A DNA stretch of 5,956 bases from Ramlibacter sp. (GCA_028292185.1 JAQGMT010000119.1:1-5956); one strand, 5' to 3'; counted from the first letter of the stretch, positions 1 through 5,956 are shown. Numbers and translations: made by a program. The notes: generated by a model from the letters alone, not told the origin.

Positions 1-280
1 GCTCGAGCGGCAGGATGTGCGCGATCGTCTCGGCCAGATCCCCAACGGCCTGATAGCACTCGTCGAACAGCCAAGGCGGTATGCCGGCGACCTCGCACGC
101 CAGCAGCGCGAGCGTGCCCATGGACACCACTTGGCGCGGCTTGCCCCCCGACAGAAAGTAAACCGCCCACGCCGCGTCCGCGCCCGGCGCCTGTTCGAAA
201 TAGCGCTGCAGCGCCTCTACCTTCGCGTTGGTCGAGGTGGTGGCGTCCAGCTCGGCGAACAGGCGGGCAAAGCGCTTCAT
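1..280 (-). CDS. Ligase-associated ATP-dependent DNA ligase, N-terminal fragment (cut by left window edge)
   Basis: The visible 93 codons begin MKRFARLFAELDATTSTNAK and include VYFLSGGKPR and the PPWLFDECYQAVGDLAETIA stretch. This is the N-terminal DNA-binding domain typical of the bacterial LigB/LigC-like ATP-dependent ligases found beside an exonuclease and an Lhr-family helicase. Such enzymes seal nicks in duplex DNA through an adenylated lysine, but the K-x-D-G motif lies beyond the window edge, so catalytic competence cannot be judged. The ATG sits in an ATGA overlap with the stop of the exonuclease gene. No good Shine-Dalgarno sequence precedes it, so translation probably depends on coupling to the upstream gene. 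The family assignment rests on the N-terminal sequence pattern and the neighbour, and both agree. The ligase probably acts with the exonuclease in a DNA-damage pathway (inference from family context). Confidence 0.9.
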   Translation of the reverse strand, partial: MKRFARLFAELDATTSTNAKVEALQRYFEQAPGADAAWAVYFLSGGKPRQVVSMGTLALLACEVAGIPPWLFDECYQAVGDLAETIAHILPLE

Positions 281-1296
281 GCCGTGCCGGGCGTGTCCAC
301 GTCCGCCTCGACCGCATCACCGCCGTACTCGGTGTCGAAGCCTTCGGCCTGCAGGCCCTGTTCGGAGAGATACCTCACCATCACAGGCACGCTGCCATGC
401 GTGACGATGATGCGCTGGGCGCCGGTCGCGCCGATCGCGCTCATGAGGCCTGGCCAGTCGGCATGATCCGAGAGCACGAAGCCGCGGTCGTAGCCGCCGC
501 GCCGGCGCGCGCCGCGCAGCTGCATCCAGCCGCTGGCGAAAGCGGTCTGCGCATCGCCGAAGCGGCGCATCCACGGACTCGCCGCGGCACTCGGCGGGCA
601 GATCACCAGGGCGCGCTTGATGTCGGCCTTGACCTTGATATCGGTCACCATCTGGGTGTGTGGCAGTTCGACGCCCGCGGCCCGATAGGCGCGATTGAGC
701 AGCTCGACGGCCCCGTGCACGATGATCGGCCCGATGGAGGAATCCACCCCGCTCAGTATCCGTTGCGCCTTGCCGAAGCTGTAGCAAGTGAGTACGCTGG
801 CCCGCCCAGCCACCACGTTGCGGCCCCACCAGCCGTTGATATCGGCAAAGATGTCGTCGTCGGCACACCATCGGTAGATCGGCAGGCCGAAGGTCGATTC
901 GGTGATGAAGACGTCGCACTTCACCGGCTCGAAAGCGGCGCAGGTCTTGTCCGGCGCCACCTTGTAGTCGCCGCTGGCAACCCACACAGCGCCGCCATGT
1001 TCGAGCCGCACTTGCGCCGATCCCAGCACATGACCCGCAGGGTGCAGTGACAGCGCGACGCCGTTGTGCACGATGCGCTCGCCATACGCCAGCGTCTGCA
1101 AATTGATCTCGCCGAGGCGCGTGCGCAGGACGCCTTCCGCCGGTTGCGCCGCCAGGTAGTGGCCGTGGCCCATGCGCGCGTGATCGGAGTGGGCATGCGT
1201 GATGACCGCGCGTGGCACCGGCCGCCACGGGTCGATGTAGAAGTCACCGGGCGGGCAATACAGGCCCTCGGGCCGCTGTACAACCAGGTCGGCCAT
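277..1296 (-). CDS. Ligase-associated DNA exonuclease (metallo-beta-lactamase/beta-CASP fold)
   Basis: This is a 339-residue protein of the metallo-beta-lactamase/beta-CASP group, the family of SNM1/Artemis-like nucleases and RNA 3'-end processing factors. The metal-binding motifs are intact: H34-A-H36-S-D38-H39, H85-PAG-H89, SGD110, the beta-CASP motif TE133STFG, SDH278AD and THGS with H300. It is expected to be a metal-dependent DNA exonuclease that works with the downstream ATP-dependent ligase; the pairing is known from the lhr/metallophosphoesterase/exonuclease/ligase repair cluster of proteobacteria. The reading frame stays open up to 1446, but the ATG at 1296 (MADLVVQRPEGLYCPPGDFY) is preferred. 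It gives the normal family start and length and avoids a 148-bp overlap with the phospholipase D gene. The gap after that gene's stop is only 2 bp, and no strong ribosome-binding site is seen, so translational re-initiation is likely. The gene ends in an ATGA overlap with the ligase. Confidence 0.93.
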   Translation of the reverse strand: MADLVVQRPEGLYCPPGDFYIDPWRPVPRAVITHAHSDHARMGHGHYLAAQPAEGVLRTRLGEINLQTLAYGERIVHNGVALSLHPAGHVLGSAQVRLEHGGAVWVASGDYKVAPDKTCAAFEPVKCDVFITESTFGLPIYRWCADDDIFADINGWWGRNVVAGRASVLTCYSFGKAQRILSGVDSSIGPIIVHGAVELLNRAYRAAGVELPHTQMVTDIKVKADIKRALVICPPSAAASPWMRRFGDAQTAFASGWMQLRGARRRGGYDRGFVLSDHADWPGLMSAIGATGAQRIIVTHGSVPVMVRYLSEQGLQAEGFDTEYGGDAVEADVDTPGTA

Positions 1297-1298
1297 GG

Positions 1299-2513
1299 CT
1301 ACAGGTATTTCTTGCCCTGGATCATCAGCGCGAGCCGCATCAGCCCGTGTGCGATCCCTTCCATGAAGCGCTGGCGCAGCGGGCGGTGGCTGTACTCCTC
1401 GGGGTTCATCACGCGCCCGGCTTGCTCCATCGTCTTGACCAGGCAATCGCGCAGCTGCGTCGCGAATTCCACGTCCTCCACCACGACGTTGGCTTCGCGC
1501 GCCAGCAGCAGGCTGAGCGGGTCGAGGTTGGAGGAGCCGACAGTGGCCCAGCGGCCGTCGATGACCGCCACCTTGGCATGCAGGAAGCTGGGCGAGTACT
1601 CATTGATCTCGACGCCGGCGCGCAGCAGCGAGCCGTAGATCGGGCGCGCGGCGTAGTACTGCATGAAGTACTCGTAGCGCCCTTGCAGCAGCAGGCGGAC
1701 CTTGACGCCGCGCCGCGCCGCGGACACCAGTGCGCGGCGCATCTTGCCGCCGGGAACGAAGTAGGCATTGGCGATGATGATCTCGTCGCGCGCGTGGCCG
1801 ATCGCGCGCCGGTAGGCCCGCTCGATGCTCGCGCGGTGGCGCAGGTTGTCGCGCACCACCAGCATGGCCCGGGCGTGCGGTGGATCGACGGCGGGCGGCG
1901 GGGTTGGTCGCCGAGCCGCCGCATAGGCACGCAAGGAACCGAGCGCGCCTGCCAGCCGCGCCTCCTTCACGCCCTGCACCGTCTGCATTCGCAGCCACAA
2001 TCGCACCATCGCGGCCTGGGCCTCGGCCACCAGCGGGCCGGTGACCTTCACCGCGAAGTCGAAGCGCGGCGATTCGAGCGCCCCGTGGTTTGGATCGTGG
2101 AAATCGTCGAGGATGTTGATGCCGCCGCAGAAAGCGATTTCGCCGTCCACCACGCACAGCTTGCGATGCAGGCGGCGCCAGCTGCCCGGCCACAACAAAC
2201 CGAAGCGGCCCAGCGGCGAATAGATCAGCCACTCGACACCCGCCGCATCGAAACGTTCGCGCCAATCAAGGGGGAGCGAACCGCTGCCGAATCCATCGAC
2301 GACCAGATTGACCTTCACCCCACGGCGCGCTGCGCGCTCCAGAGCCTGCGCGATGCCGGCCCCGGCGCCGGTGACGTCGAAGATGTAGGTTTCCAGCCGC
2401 ACCTCGCGCACGGCGGCATCGACGGCCGCCACCAGCGCCGGGAACATTTCACCGCCGCCTTCCAGCAACTGCACCCGGTGGCCGGGCTTGGGAACGGAGA
2501 GCTGCGACGACAT
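1299..2513 (-). CDS. clsB: Cardiolipin synthase B-like phospholipase D family protein
   Basis: The 404-residue protein has two phospholipase D catalytic motifs. The first is H116-R-K118-L-C-V-V-D123, followed by GEIAFCGGIN. The second is H312-A-K314-V-A-V-I-D319, followed by GRWATVGSSNLD. Two HKD motifs in one chain, LETYIFD near residue 41 and no N-terminal membrane hairpin match ClsB/YbhO (about 413 residues in E. coli) rather than the longer, membrane-anchored ClsA. ClsB forms cardiolipin at the inner membrane by phosphatidyl transfer. The substrate here is inferred, because related PLD proteins can use other phospholipids. The start ATG lies 9 bp after the stop of the EEP gene, with AGGG overlapping that stop as a modest ribosome-binding site. 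A proline-rich linker at about residues 202-212 separates the two halves. Neighbour order EEP-clsB equals ybhP-ybhO in E. coli; a YbhN-like gene is not present here, and the exonuclease follows instead. Confidence 0.88.
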   Translation of the reverse strand: MSSQLSVPKPGHRVQLLEGGGEMFPALVAAVDAAVREVRLETYIFDVTGAGAGIAQALERAARRGVKVNLVVDGFGSGSLPLDWRERFDAAGVEWLIYSPLGRFGLLWPGSWRRLHRKLCVVDGEIAFCGGINILDDFHDPNHGALESPRFDFAVKVTGPLVAEAQAAMVRLWLRMQTVQGVKEARLAGALGSLRAYAAARRPTPPPAVDPPHARAMLVVRDNLRHRASIERAYRRAIGHARDEIIIANAYFVPGGKMRRALVSAARRGVKVRLLLQGRYEYFMQYYAARPIYGSLLRAGVEINEYSPSFLHAKVAVIDGRWATVGSSNLDPLSLLLAREANVVVEDVEFATQLRDCLVKTMEQAGRVMNPEEYSHRPLRQRFMEGIAHGLMRLALMIQGKKYL

Positions 2514-2522
2514 CTTGCCGCC

Positions 2523-3257
2523 CTAGATATTGAATTCGGCGATCAGGGGCAGGTGGTCCGACATGCGCCCCCAGATACGGCCCTTCGGAATTTCCACGCC
2601 CACCGGCTTCAGGCCGCGCGAATAGACGAAGTCAAGCTGCGTCAGCGGCAGCCGCGATGGATAAGTGTGCAGCCGCGGCGCCATGAAATCGTTCAGGCCC
2701 AGCCCGTTCATCACCGGGCGCAGCTTGGTGCCCCAGTCGTTGAAGTCGCCGGCGACAATGAGCGCCTCGCGCTTGGGAATCTCGCGCTCGAGGAAACGCC
2801 CGAGCTGCTCCAGCTGGCGCACGCGGCTGCCGGCGATCAATCCGAGGTGCAGCACGATGACATGAACCGGCCGGCCGTGCGCCTGCACCTTCACGTGCAA
2901 CAGCCCGCGCTGCTCGAAGCGATGGTCGGACATGTCTTCGTGCCCGCGCGAGATCACCGGCCAGCGCGACAGCAAGGCATTGCCGTGCTCGCCGTGCCGC
3001 GTGGTGGCGTTGGTCTGGTACACGGCTTCGTAGCCTTCGGGCGCCAGGAACTCCGCCTGCGGCAACTCGGGCCAGCGGTTGAAATATTTTTCCTCTCGCC
3101 GATGGAGCTTGCGCACTTCCTGCAGGCAGATGACGTCGGCGTTGAGTTGCTCGACCGCGTGGCCGATGTTGTGGATCTCCAGCCGCCGCGCCGGGCCCAT
3201 GCCTTGCACGCCCTTGTGAATGTTGTACGTTGCTACCCGCAGGACCGATGCGCTCAT
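2523..3257 (-). CDS. Endonuclease/exonuclease/phosphatase (EEP) superfamily hydrolase, YbhP-like
   Basis: This 244-residue protein has the complete EEP (DNase I-like) active-site set. The motifs are TYN12IHKG, LQE47V (metal-binding glutamate), HGN93ALLSR, LH137LGL, GD171FN173D, LD209FVYS and SD234H235LP. EEP enzymes cleave phosphodiester or phosphomonoester bonds in nucleic acids, phospholipid headgroups or inositol phosphates with a divalent metal; which of these applies cannot be read from the sequence. The size and the position directly before a ClsB-like gene match YbhP of E. coli, which suggests a role in phospholipid or envelope metabolism (inference from context). No signal peptide or membrane segment is visible, so a cytoplasmic location is likely. 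The ATG overlaps the nudB stop as ATGA and has no evident Shine-Dalgarno sequence, so translational coupling to nudB is likely. The stop is 9 bp before the clsB start. Confidence 0.9.
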   Translation of the reverse strand: MSASVLRVATYNIHKGVQGMGPARRLEIHNIGHAVEQLNADVICLQEVRKLHRREEKYFNRWPELPQAEFLAPEGYEAVYQTNATTRHGEHGNALLSRWPVISRGHEDMSDHRFEQRGLLHVKVQAHGRPVHVIVLHLGLIAGSRVRQLEQLGRFLEREIPKREALIVAGDFNDWGTKLRPVMNGLGLNDFMAPRLHTYPSRLPLTQLDFVYSRGLKPVGVEIPKGRIWGRMSDHLPLIAEFNI

Positions 3258-3724
3258 CGGCTAAATTGTGGCAGCAACAGGATGGCCTCGGCGTTCGAAG
3301 GCGAGAAGCACGCATCGGCGGCCGCGCGCCAAGGTAACCATCGGTAGCCCGTGTGCTCGCGGGGATTGAGCGTGACCGGCGTGTCTTCGGGAACGCACAA
3401 GCCGAAGACGTGCTCCGTATTGCGGGTCACACCGGGCGCATAACGCTGTTGCCAGCGCGGATAGATGTCGTAGATGTTCTGCAGGCCCCAGTCTTTCAGG
3501 CCGGCGTGCAGCACGGTGCCGCCAGCGCAATCGATACCGGTCTCTTCGAACACCTCGCGCACGGCCGTAGCCGCCAGCGGTTCGCCAATCTCATCCTTGC
3601 TGCCGGTCACCGACTGCCAGAAGTTCGGCGCATCGGTGCGGTTGATCAGGAGCACCTCGAGCTGCGGCGTGTGGATAACCACCAGCACCGATTCGGGGAT
3701 CTTGAAGGGAGGGGAAAGGCTCAC
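3254..3724 (-). CDS. nudB: Dihydroneopterin triphosphate diphosphatase (Nudix hydrolase NudB)
   Basis: NudB removes pyrophosphate from 7,8-dihydroneopterin triphosphate in folate synthesis, in the cytoplasm. The 156-residue protein shows the NudB signatures FWQSVTGS (35-42) and RYAPGVTRNTE (94-104), both shared with E. coli NudB. The Nudix helix R56-E57-VF-E60-E61-T-G63 carries the metal-binding glutamates. The spacing between the Nudix glycine (G41) and E48 is six residues rather than the canonical five; I believe this is common in betaproteobacterial homologues, so it is not taken as damage. The start is GTG: an in-frame TGA lies one codon upstream (3728-3730), and there is no in-frame ATG in the N-terminal part. 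An ATG at 3729-3731 is out of frame. The ribosome-binding site is weak. In many Burkholderiales I recall aspS upstream of this gene; here an intergenic repeat region and Bug receptor genes are found instead. It is the first gene of the presumed operon. Confidence 0.92.
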   Translation of the reverse strand: MSLSPPFKIPESVLVVIHTPQLEVLLINRTDAPNFWQSVTGSKDEIGEPLAATAVREVFEETGIDCAGGTVLHAGLKDWGLQNIYDIYPRWQQRYAPGVTRNTEHVFGLCVPEDTPVTLNPREHTGYRWLPWRAAADACFSPSNAEAILLLPQFSR

Positions 3725-3773
3725 GGTTCATTTTGCCCGACGGGGCCGGCCCCTCTGCTCGGTAGACCTCGCG

Positions 3774-3860
3774 TCGCGGCAGGCGGTACCCGTCAGGGGC
3801 TCATACTGTCTCGGTCACCGCTGACGCGGTGACTGCGCTGTGATGTTCGGCCTGCCGCGA
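3774..3860. repeat. Second nested inverted repeat upstream of nudB
   Basis: The 11-nt arm TCGCGGCAGGC (3774-3784) is the exact reverse complement of 3850-3860. Between them lies a perfect 8-bp hairpin, GTCACCGC-TGAC-GCGGTGAC (3814-3833). Just outside, GTGAC (3861-3865) and GTCAC (3877-3881) flank a GACCATGGTC palindrome, so GTCAC/GTGAC words occur four times in about 70 bp. The cluster could be an operator, an RNA structure in the nudB leader or part of the same repeat system as the neighbouring palindrome; the sequence does not decide between these. Confidence 0.65.
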
Positions 3861-3974
3861 GTGACCATGGTCGTGCGTCACCGGTAGCTCGCCACCTCGT
3901 CTCTGCAAAGCCGGGGGCGGGCAGGCTGCCGTAAATCGTTCTTGAGGCGCCTGCGTTGATTCGATTTCATGGCC

Positions 3975-3990
3975 GCGCGCTTTAGCGCGC
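3975..3990. repeat. Side hairpin GCGCGC-TTTA-GCGCGC inside the palindrome
   Basis: A perfect 6-bp GC stem surrounds a TTTA loop; a seventh T-A pair could form with a two-base loop. It lies in the 30-nt segment present only on the left side of the larger palindrome, between its middle and inner arms. In a folded RNA or extruded cruciform it would be a side branch. Confidence 0.75.
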
Positions 3991-4025
3991 TTCGTGCTCT
4001 GACTCGTCGGCGCTGTCTGAGCGGA

Positions 4026-4041
4026 GCGCCCTTCGGGGCGC
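4026..4041. repeat. Apical hairpin GCGCCC-TTCG-GGGCGC with UUCG tetraloop
   Basis: A perfect 6-bp stem closes a C(UUCG)G tetraloop when read on the plus strand, an exceptionally stable RNA loop. On the minus strand, which matches the direction of the flanking genes, the loop reads CGAA, closed by a C-G pair. It forms the tip of the nested palindrome. No T-run follows in either direction, so it is not called a terminator. Confidence 0.75.
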
Positions 4042-4188
4042 GCAGCGAGTTCGCCGACGGGCCAGGAAATCGAAGCAACGCAGGGAAGTCGAGCGCAGCG
4101 GAGACCGCCTCGAGGGATGCGCGGCAGCCTGCCCGGCCCCGGCTTTGCCGCGAGGACTGGCCCGGACTCCTTGCGCAAGCTCTCCCGC

Positions 4189-5196
4189 TCAATCCACCTT
4201 CGCGCCCGACGCCTTCACCACCTGCGCCCACTTGACGTGCTCGGCTTCGATGAGCCGCGCGAATTCGGCGGGCGTATTGCCGCTGGGGATCGCGCCTTGT
4301 GCGAGCAGCTTTTCCTTGATGGCGGGCGTGTTGAACGACTTCGCCACTTCCTGCTGGATGCGGTTGACGATGTCGGGCGGCGTGCCGGCGGGCGCGAGCA
4401 GGCCGAACCACGATGTCGCGTCGAAGCCCTTCAAACCCGCGGCCTCTTCCATGGTGGGGACGTCGGGGAGGGCGGCTGACCGCTGCCGACTGGTCACGGC
4501 CAGCGCGCGCAGCTTGCCGGCCTTGATCTGCTGCAAGGACGATGGCAGGTTGTCGAACATCACATCCATGGTGCCGCCGATCAGGTCCAGCAGCGCCGGG
4601 CCCGAGCCGCGATAGGGGAAGTGAACCAGGTAGGTGCCGGTGAGGCTCTTGAACAACTCGCCGGCCAAATGAATGGACGTGCCGTTTCCGCTGGAGGCCA
4701 TATTGAGCTGGCCCGGATGCGCCTTGGCGTACTTGATGAAGTCGGCGACCGTCAGGATGCCCATGGCCTTCGACTTGTCGGCGGGCATCACCATCACGTT
4801 CGGTACACCGGCCACCATGGTGATGGGTGCGAAGTCCTTGATCGGGTCGTACGGAAGCTTGCTGTACAGCGCACGGTTGATGCCGTGGGTGCCGACAGTC
4901 CCCATCAGCAGCGTGTAGCCATCGGGCGGCGAGTGCGCGACGATTTCGCTGCCGACGTTGCCGCCGGCGCCGGCGCGGTTGTCCACGATGAACTGCTGGC
5001 CGAACGCTTTCGACAGTTCGGGCGCGATCGCGCGCGCCAGGATGTCGGTGGTGCCCGCCGCGGGAAACGGGACGAGGATCTTCACCGGCCGCGAGGGCCA
5101 GTTGCTTTGCGCGGCAGCCGGCAAGGCGATGCACGCCGCGCCGGCCAGGCCGGCGCCCAGGACCAGCCGCCGCTTGAGGTCGGGAGGGCGATTCAC
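4189..5196 (-). CDS. Bug-family (TctC-like) periplasmic tripartite tricarboxylate transporter receptor
   Basis: The 335-residue protein is a periplasmic solute-binding receptor of the Bug/TctC family, which delivers carboxylates or other small acids to TctAB-type transporters or acts in sensing. The N-terminus has a positively charged segment with K8-R9-R10 followed by a hydrophobic alanine/glycine-rich stretch and an ALPAAAQ cleavage region near residues 25-30; the RR may direct Tat export. The mature part shows family motifs: [13 protein letters not shown] (33-45), GTTDILAR (48-55), [12 protein letters not shown] (71-82), PDGYTLLMG (91-99), and later [16 protein letters not shown] and [14 protein letters not shown]. 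The ligand cannot be predicted. The frame is open to 5301, but GTG at 5196 is chosen: it lies 13 bp after the upstream stop, has a ribosome-binding site and makes the signal peptide N-terminal. No ATG lies between this GTG and the signal region. It is probably co-transcribed with the preceding Bug gene. Confidence 0.92.
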   Translation of the reverse strand: MNRPPDLKRRLVLGAGLAGAACIALPAAAQSNWPSRPVKILVPFPAAGTTDILARAIAPELSKAFGQQFIVDNRAGAGGNVGSEIVAHSPPDGYTLLMGTVGTHGINRALYSKLPYDPIKDFAPITMVAGVPNVMVMPADKSKAMGILTVADFIKYAKAHPGQLNMASSGNGTSIHLAGELFKSLTGTYLVHFPYRGSGPALLDLIGGTMDVMFDNLPSSLQQIKAGKLRALAVTSRQRSAALPDVPTMEEAAGLKGFDATSWFGLLAPAGTPPDIVNRIQQEVAKSFNTPAIKEKLLAQGAIPSGNTPAEFARLIEAEHVKWAQVVKASGAKVD

Positions 5197-5202
5197 GCGG
5201 CG

Positions 5203-5207
5203 CTCCC
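5203..5207 (-). promoter_or_regulatory. Ribosome-binding site GGGAG deciding the GTG start of the second Bug gene
   Basis: On the minus strand GGGAG lies six bases before the GTG at 5196, within the 13-bp gap after the TGA of the upstream Bug gene. This spacing supports the GTG over the far-upstream ATG at 5301, which would overlap the preceding gene by about 90 bp. Confidence 0.65.
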
Positions 5208-5209
5208 GG

Positions 5210-5956
5210 TCATTCGGCGTAAACGCCGGCAGCCTTGATGATCGGGCTCCACTTGGCGATTTCAGCCGCGACGAATTTCTTGTGCTCCGCGGGATCGACA
5301 CGCTTGTCGGTGACGACCACGGCGCCCAGGTCCTCCTGCTTCTTGTTGAATTCCGGGTCCTTCAACGCGGCGCGCAGCGCGTCATTGATTTTCTTCTGCA
5401 CGTCGGGCGGCGTCCCCTTGGGTGCGTACAGGCCGTGCCAGATGTTCACTTCGAAACCCTTGAGGCCGGCTTCCTGCAGCGTGGGCAGGTCCTTCAACGC
5501 GGGCGTGGTCAGGCGCTTGGAGGTGGTGACCGCAAATGCCTTCACCTTCTTGGCCTCGATCTGGCTGGAGGTATTGGTGGTCTGGTCGCACATCAAATCG
5601 ATCTGGCCGCCGATCAGGTCCGTCATCGCCGGCCCCGTGCCCTTGTATGGCACCGGCGTCATGTCGACCTTCACCGCGTTCTGGAACAGCAGCCCACACA
5701 GGTGCGAGGCCGAGCCGATGCCCGCATTGCCCAAGTTGATCTTGCCCTTGTTCTGGCCGATCCAGGTGGTGAGTTCCTTGTAGTTGTTGGCCGGCAAGGC
5801 GGGCTTGCCGATGAGGGTCATCGGCACGTCGCTGATCATGCCCAGGTATTCGAAGTCGCTCTCCACCTTGAATGGCAGATTGCGCACCAGGGTCGGCATC
5901 GTCGCCATGCTGATGTGATGCAGCAGCAGCGTGTGGCCATCGGGATTGGCTTTCGC
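5210..5956 (-). CDS. Bug-family (TctC-like) tripartite tricarboxylate transporter receptor, N-terminus outside window
   Basis: The frame remains open through the right edge, reading [20 protein letters not shown] at the edge, so the 248 visible residues lack the signal peptide and roughly the first 80-90 residues. An internal ATG at 5908 is not the start, because family sequence (PDGHTLLL) continues in front of it. Other family features are [43 protein letters not shown] and [14 protein letters not shown]. It is a periplasmic solute-binding receptor of unknown ligand. It shares the fold and many motif positions with the following Bug gene but is clearly diverged from it (for example lysine-rich surface segments and cysteines in SASHLCG and LMCDQ), so the pair is not a fresh duplication. 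Its TGA precedes the next GTG by 13 bp, and no TctA/TctB genes are visible. Confidence 0.92.
   Translation of the reverse strand, partial: AKANPDGHTLLLHHISMATMPTLVRNLPFKVESDFEYLGMISDVPMTLIGKPALPANNYKELTTWIGQNKGKINLGNAGIGSASHLCGLLFQNAVKVDMTPVPYKGTGPAMTDLIGGQIDLMCDQTTNTSSQIEAKKVKAFAVTTSKRLTTPALKDLPTLQEAGLKGFEVNIWHGLYAPKGTPPDVQKKINDALRAALKDPEFNKKQEDLGAVVVTDKRVDPAEHKKFVAAEIAKWSPIIKAAGVYAE

Larger units (their letters stand above)
3895..4155. repeat. Nested imperfect palindrome of about 260 bp (probable dispersed structured repeat)
   Basis: Two long arm pairs face each other. The outer arms 3905-3931 and 4122-4148 are reverse complements over 27 nt with one mismatch. The middle arms 3950-3974 and 4060-4084 match at 23 of 25 positions. 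Inside them CGTCGGCG (4005-4012) pairs with CGCCGACG (4052-4059), and the apex is a hairpin with a TTCG loop. Outside, CCTCG (3895-3899) can pair with CGAGG (4151-4155). The arms are interrupted asymmetrically: a 30-nt side segment with its own hairpin sits on the left (3975-4004), and a longer spacer on the right (4085-4121 against 3932-3949). The pattern resembles dispersed intergenic repeats I recall from Burkholderiales genomes, but copy number cannot be tested from one window. No flanking target-site duplication is seen. Confidence 0.8.
3725..4188. other. 464-bp intergenic region without a gene, dense in inverted repeats
   Basis: No credible protein or known RNA gene is found on either strand between the second Bug gene and nudB. 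Short open frames here have the arginine/alanine/proline-rich look of high-GC shadow translation. The region instead holds a nested palindrome of about 260 bp, a smaller hairpin cluster next to nudB and short perfect palindromes (GGGGCCGGCCCC at 3742-3753, GACCATGGTC at 3863-3872, CTTGCGCAAG at 4170-4179). A promoter for the nudB operon should lie here or upstream, but I found no convincing -35/-10 pair on the minus strand. No uridine-rich tract follows any stem, so a standard intrinsic terminator is not supported. Confidence 0.75.

Noticed and set aside
1297..1446. N-terminal extension of the exonuclease to the ATG-like start at 1446
   Set aside because: The extra 50 residues overlap the well-conserved C-terminus of the ClsB-like gene, look low-complexity and precede the normal family N-terminus.
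1212..3347. A 711-codon open frame on the plus strand opposite clsB and the EEP gene
   Set aside because: It is antisense to genes with full catalytic motifs, is rich in H, R, Q and A as expected for shadow translation of high-GC DNA, and shows no recognisable domain.
3795..3812. Possible -10 box TATGAG on the minus strand for nudB
   Set aside because: No acceptable -35 hexamer is found at 16-18 bp upstream, and the match to TATAAT is weak.
3814..3833. Intrinsic terminator at the GTCACCGC/GCGGTGAC hairpin
   Set aside because: The stem is good but no T-run follows on either strand, so rho-independent termination is not supported.
3895..4155. Insertion sequence or CRISPR interpretation of the palindrome
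   Set aside because: No transposase frame, no target-site duplication and no regularly spaced direct repeats are present; the arms are inverted, not direct.
3801..4178. A 125-codon minus-strand open frame across the intergenic repeats
   Set aside because: Its sequence is the translation of the inverted repeats; composition is Arg/Ala/Pro-rich with no domain. Similar spurious proteins arise from such repeats in related genomes.
3878..5134. A 418-codon minus-strand open frame overlapping the second Bug gene
   Set aside because: It runs in another frame through a clear Bug gene and then through the palindrome, with shadow-like composition.
5197..5301. N-terminal extension of the second Bug receptor to 5301
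   Set aside because: It would overlap the upstream Bug gene by about 90 bp and bury the signal peptide behind 35 polar residues; the GTG at 5196 has a ribosome-binding site.

Overview
The window is a high-GC stretch with all recognisable genes on the minus strand. The gene content points to a betaproteobacterium of the order Burkholderiales. It combines tandem Bug-type (TctC-like) periplasmic receptors, which are strongly expanded in that order, with a nudB - EEP hydrolase - ClsB-type phospholipase D gene order and the exonuclease/ATP-dependent ligase DNA-repair pair. The genus cannot be fixed from the sequence alone. Gene positions below follow the minus-strand direction of transcription, from right to left.

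Region 1 (5956 to 4189): two co-directional tripartite-tricarboxylate-transporter receptor genes separated by 13 bp. The first is cut by the right edge and lacks its N-terminus. The second is complete, starts with GTG behind a GGGAG ribosome-binding site, and carries an export signal with a twin arginine. No TctA/TctB membrane genes are visible.

Region 2 (4188 to 3725): 464 bp without a credible gene. It is packed with inverted repeats. The dominant one is a nested imperfect palindrome of about 260 bp (3895-4155), with a 27-nt outer arm pair and a 25-nt middle arm pair. Its apex is a UUCG-type hairpin, and a second, smaller hairpin cluster lies beside it (3774-3881). It resembles a dispersed structured intergenic repeat.

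Region 3 (3724 to 1): a tightly packed gene string that is probably one operon. It contains nudB (a Nudix hydrolase of folate synthesis), an EEP-superfamily hydrolase like E. coli YbhP, a ClsB/YbhO-like cardiolipin synthase, a ligase-associated DNA exonuclease, and the N-terminal part of the ligase-associated ATP-dependent DNA ligase, which is cut by the left edge. Junctions are ATGA overlaps (nudB/EEP and exonuclease/ligase) or gaps of 9 bp and 2 bp. Folate metabolism, envelope lipid synthesis and DNA repair therefore appear to share a transcript. The EEP-clsB pair mirrors ybhP-ybhO of E. coli, and the exonuclease-ligase pair is a known repair module usually accompanied by an Lhr-type helicase and a metallophosphoesterase, expected beyond the left edge.

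I see no clear evidence for a wholly new biological system. The items most worth a second look are the nested palindrome and the coupling of the lipid and repair modules.
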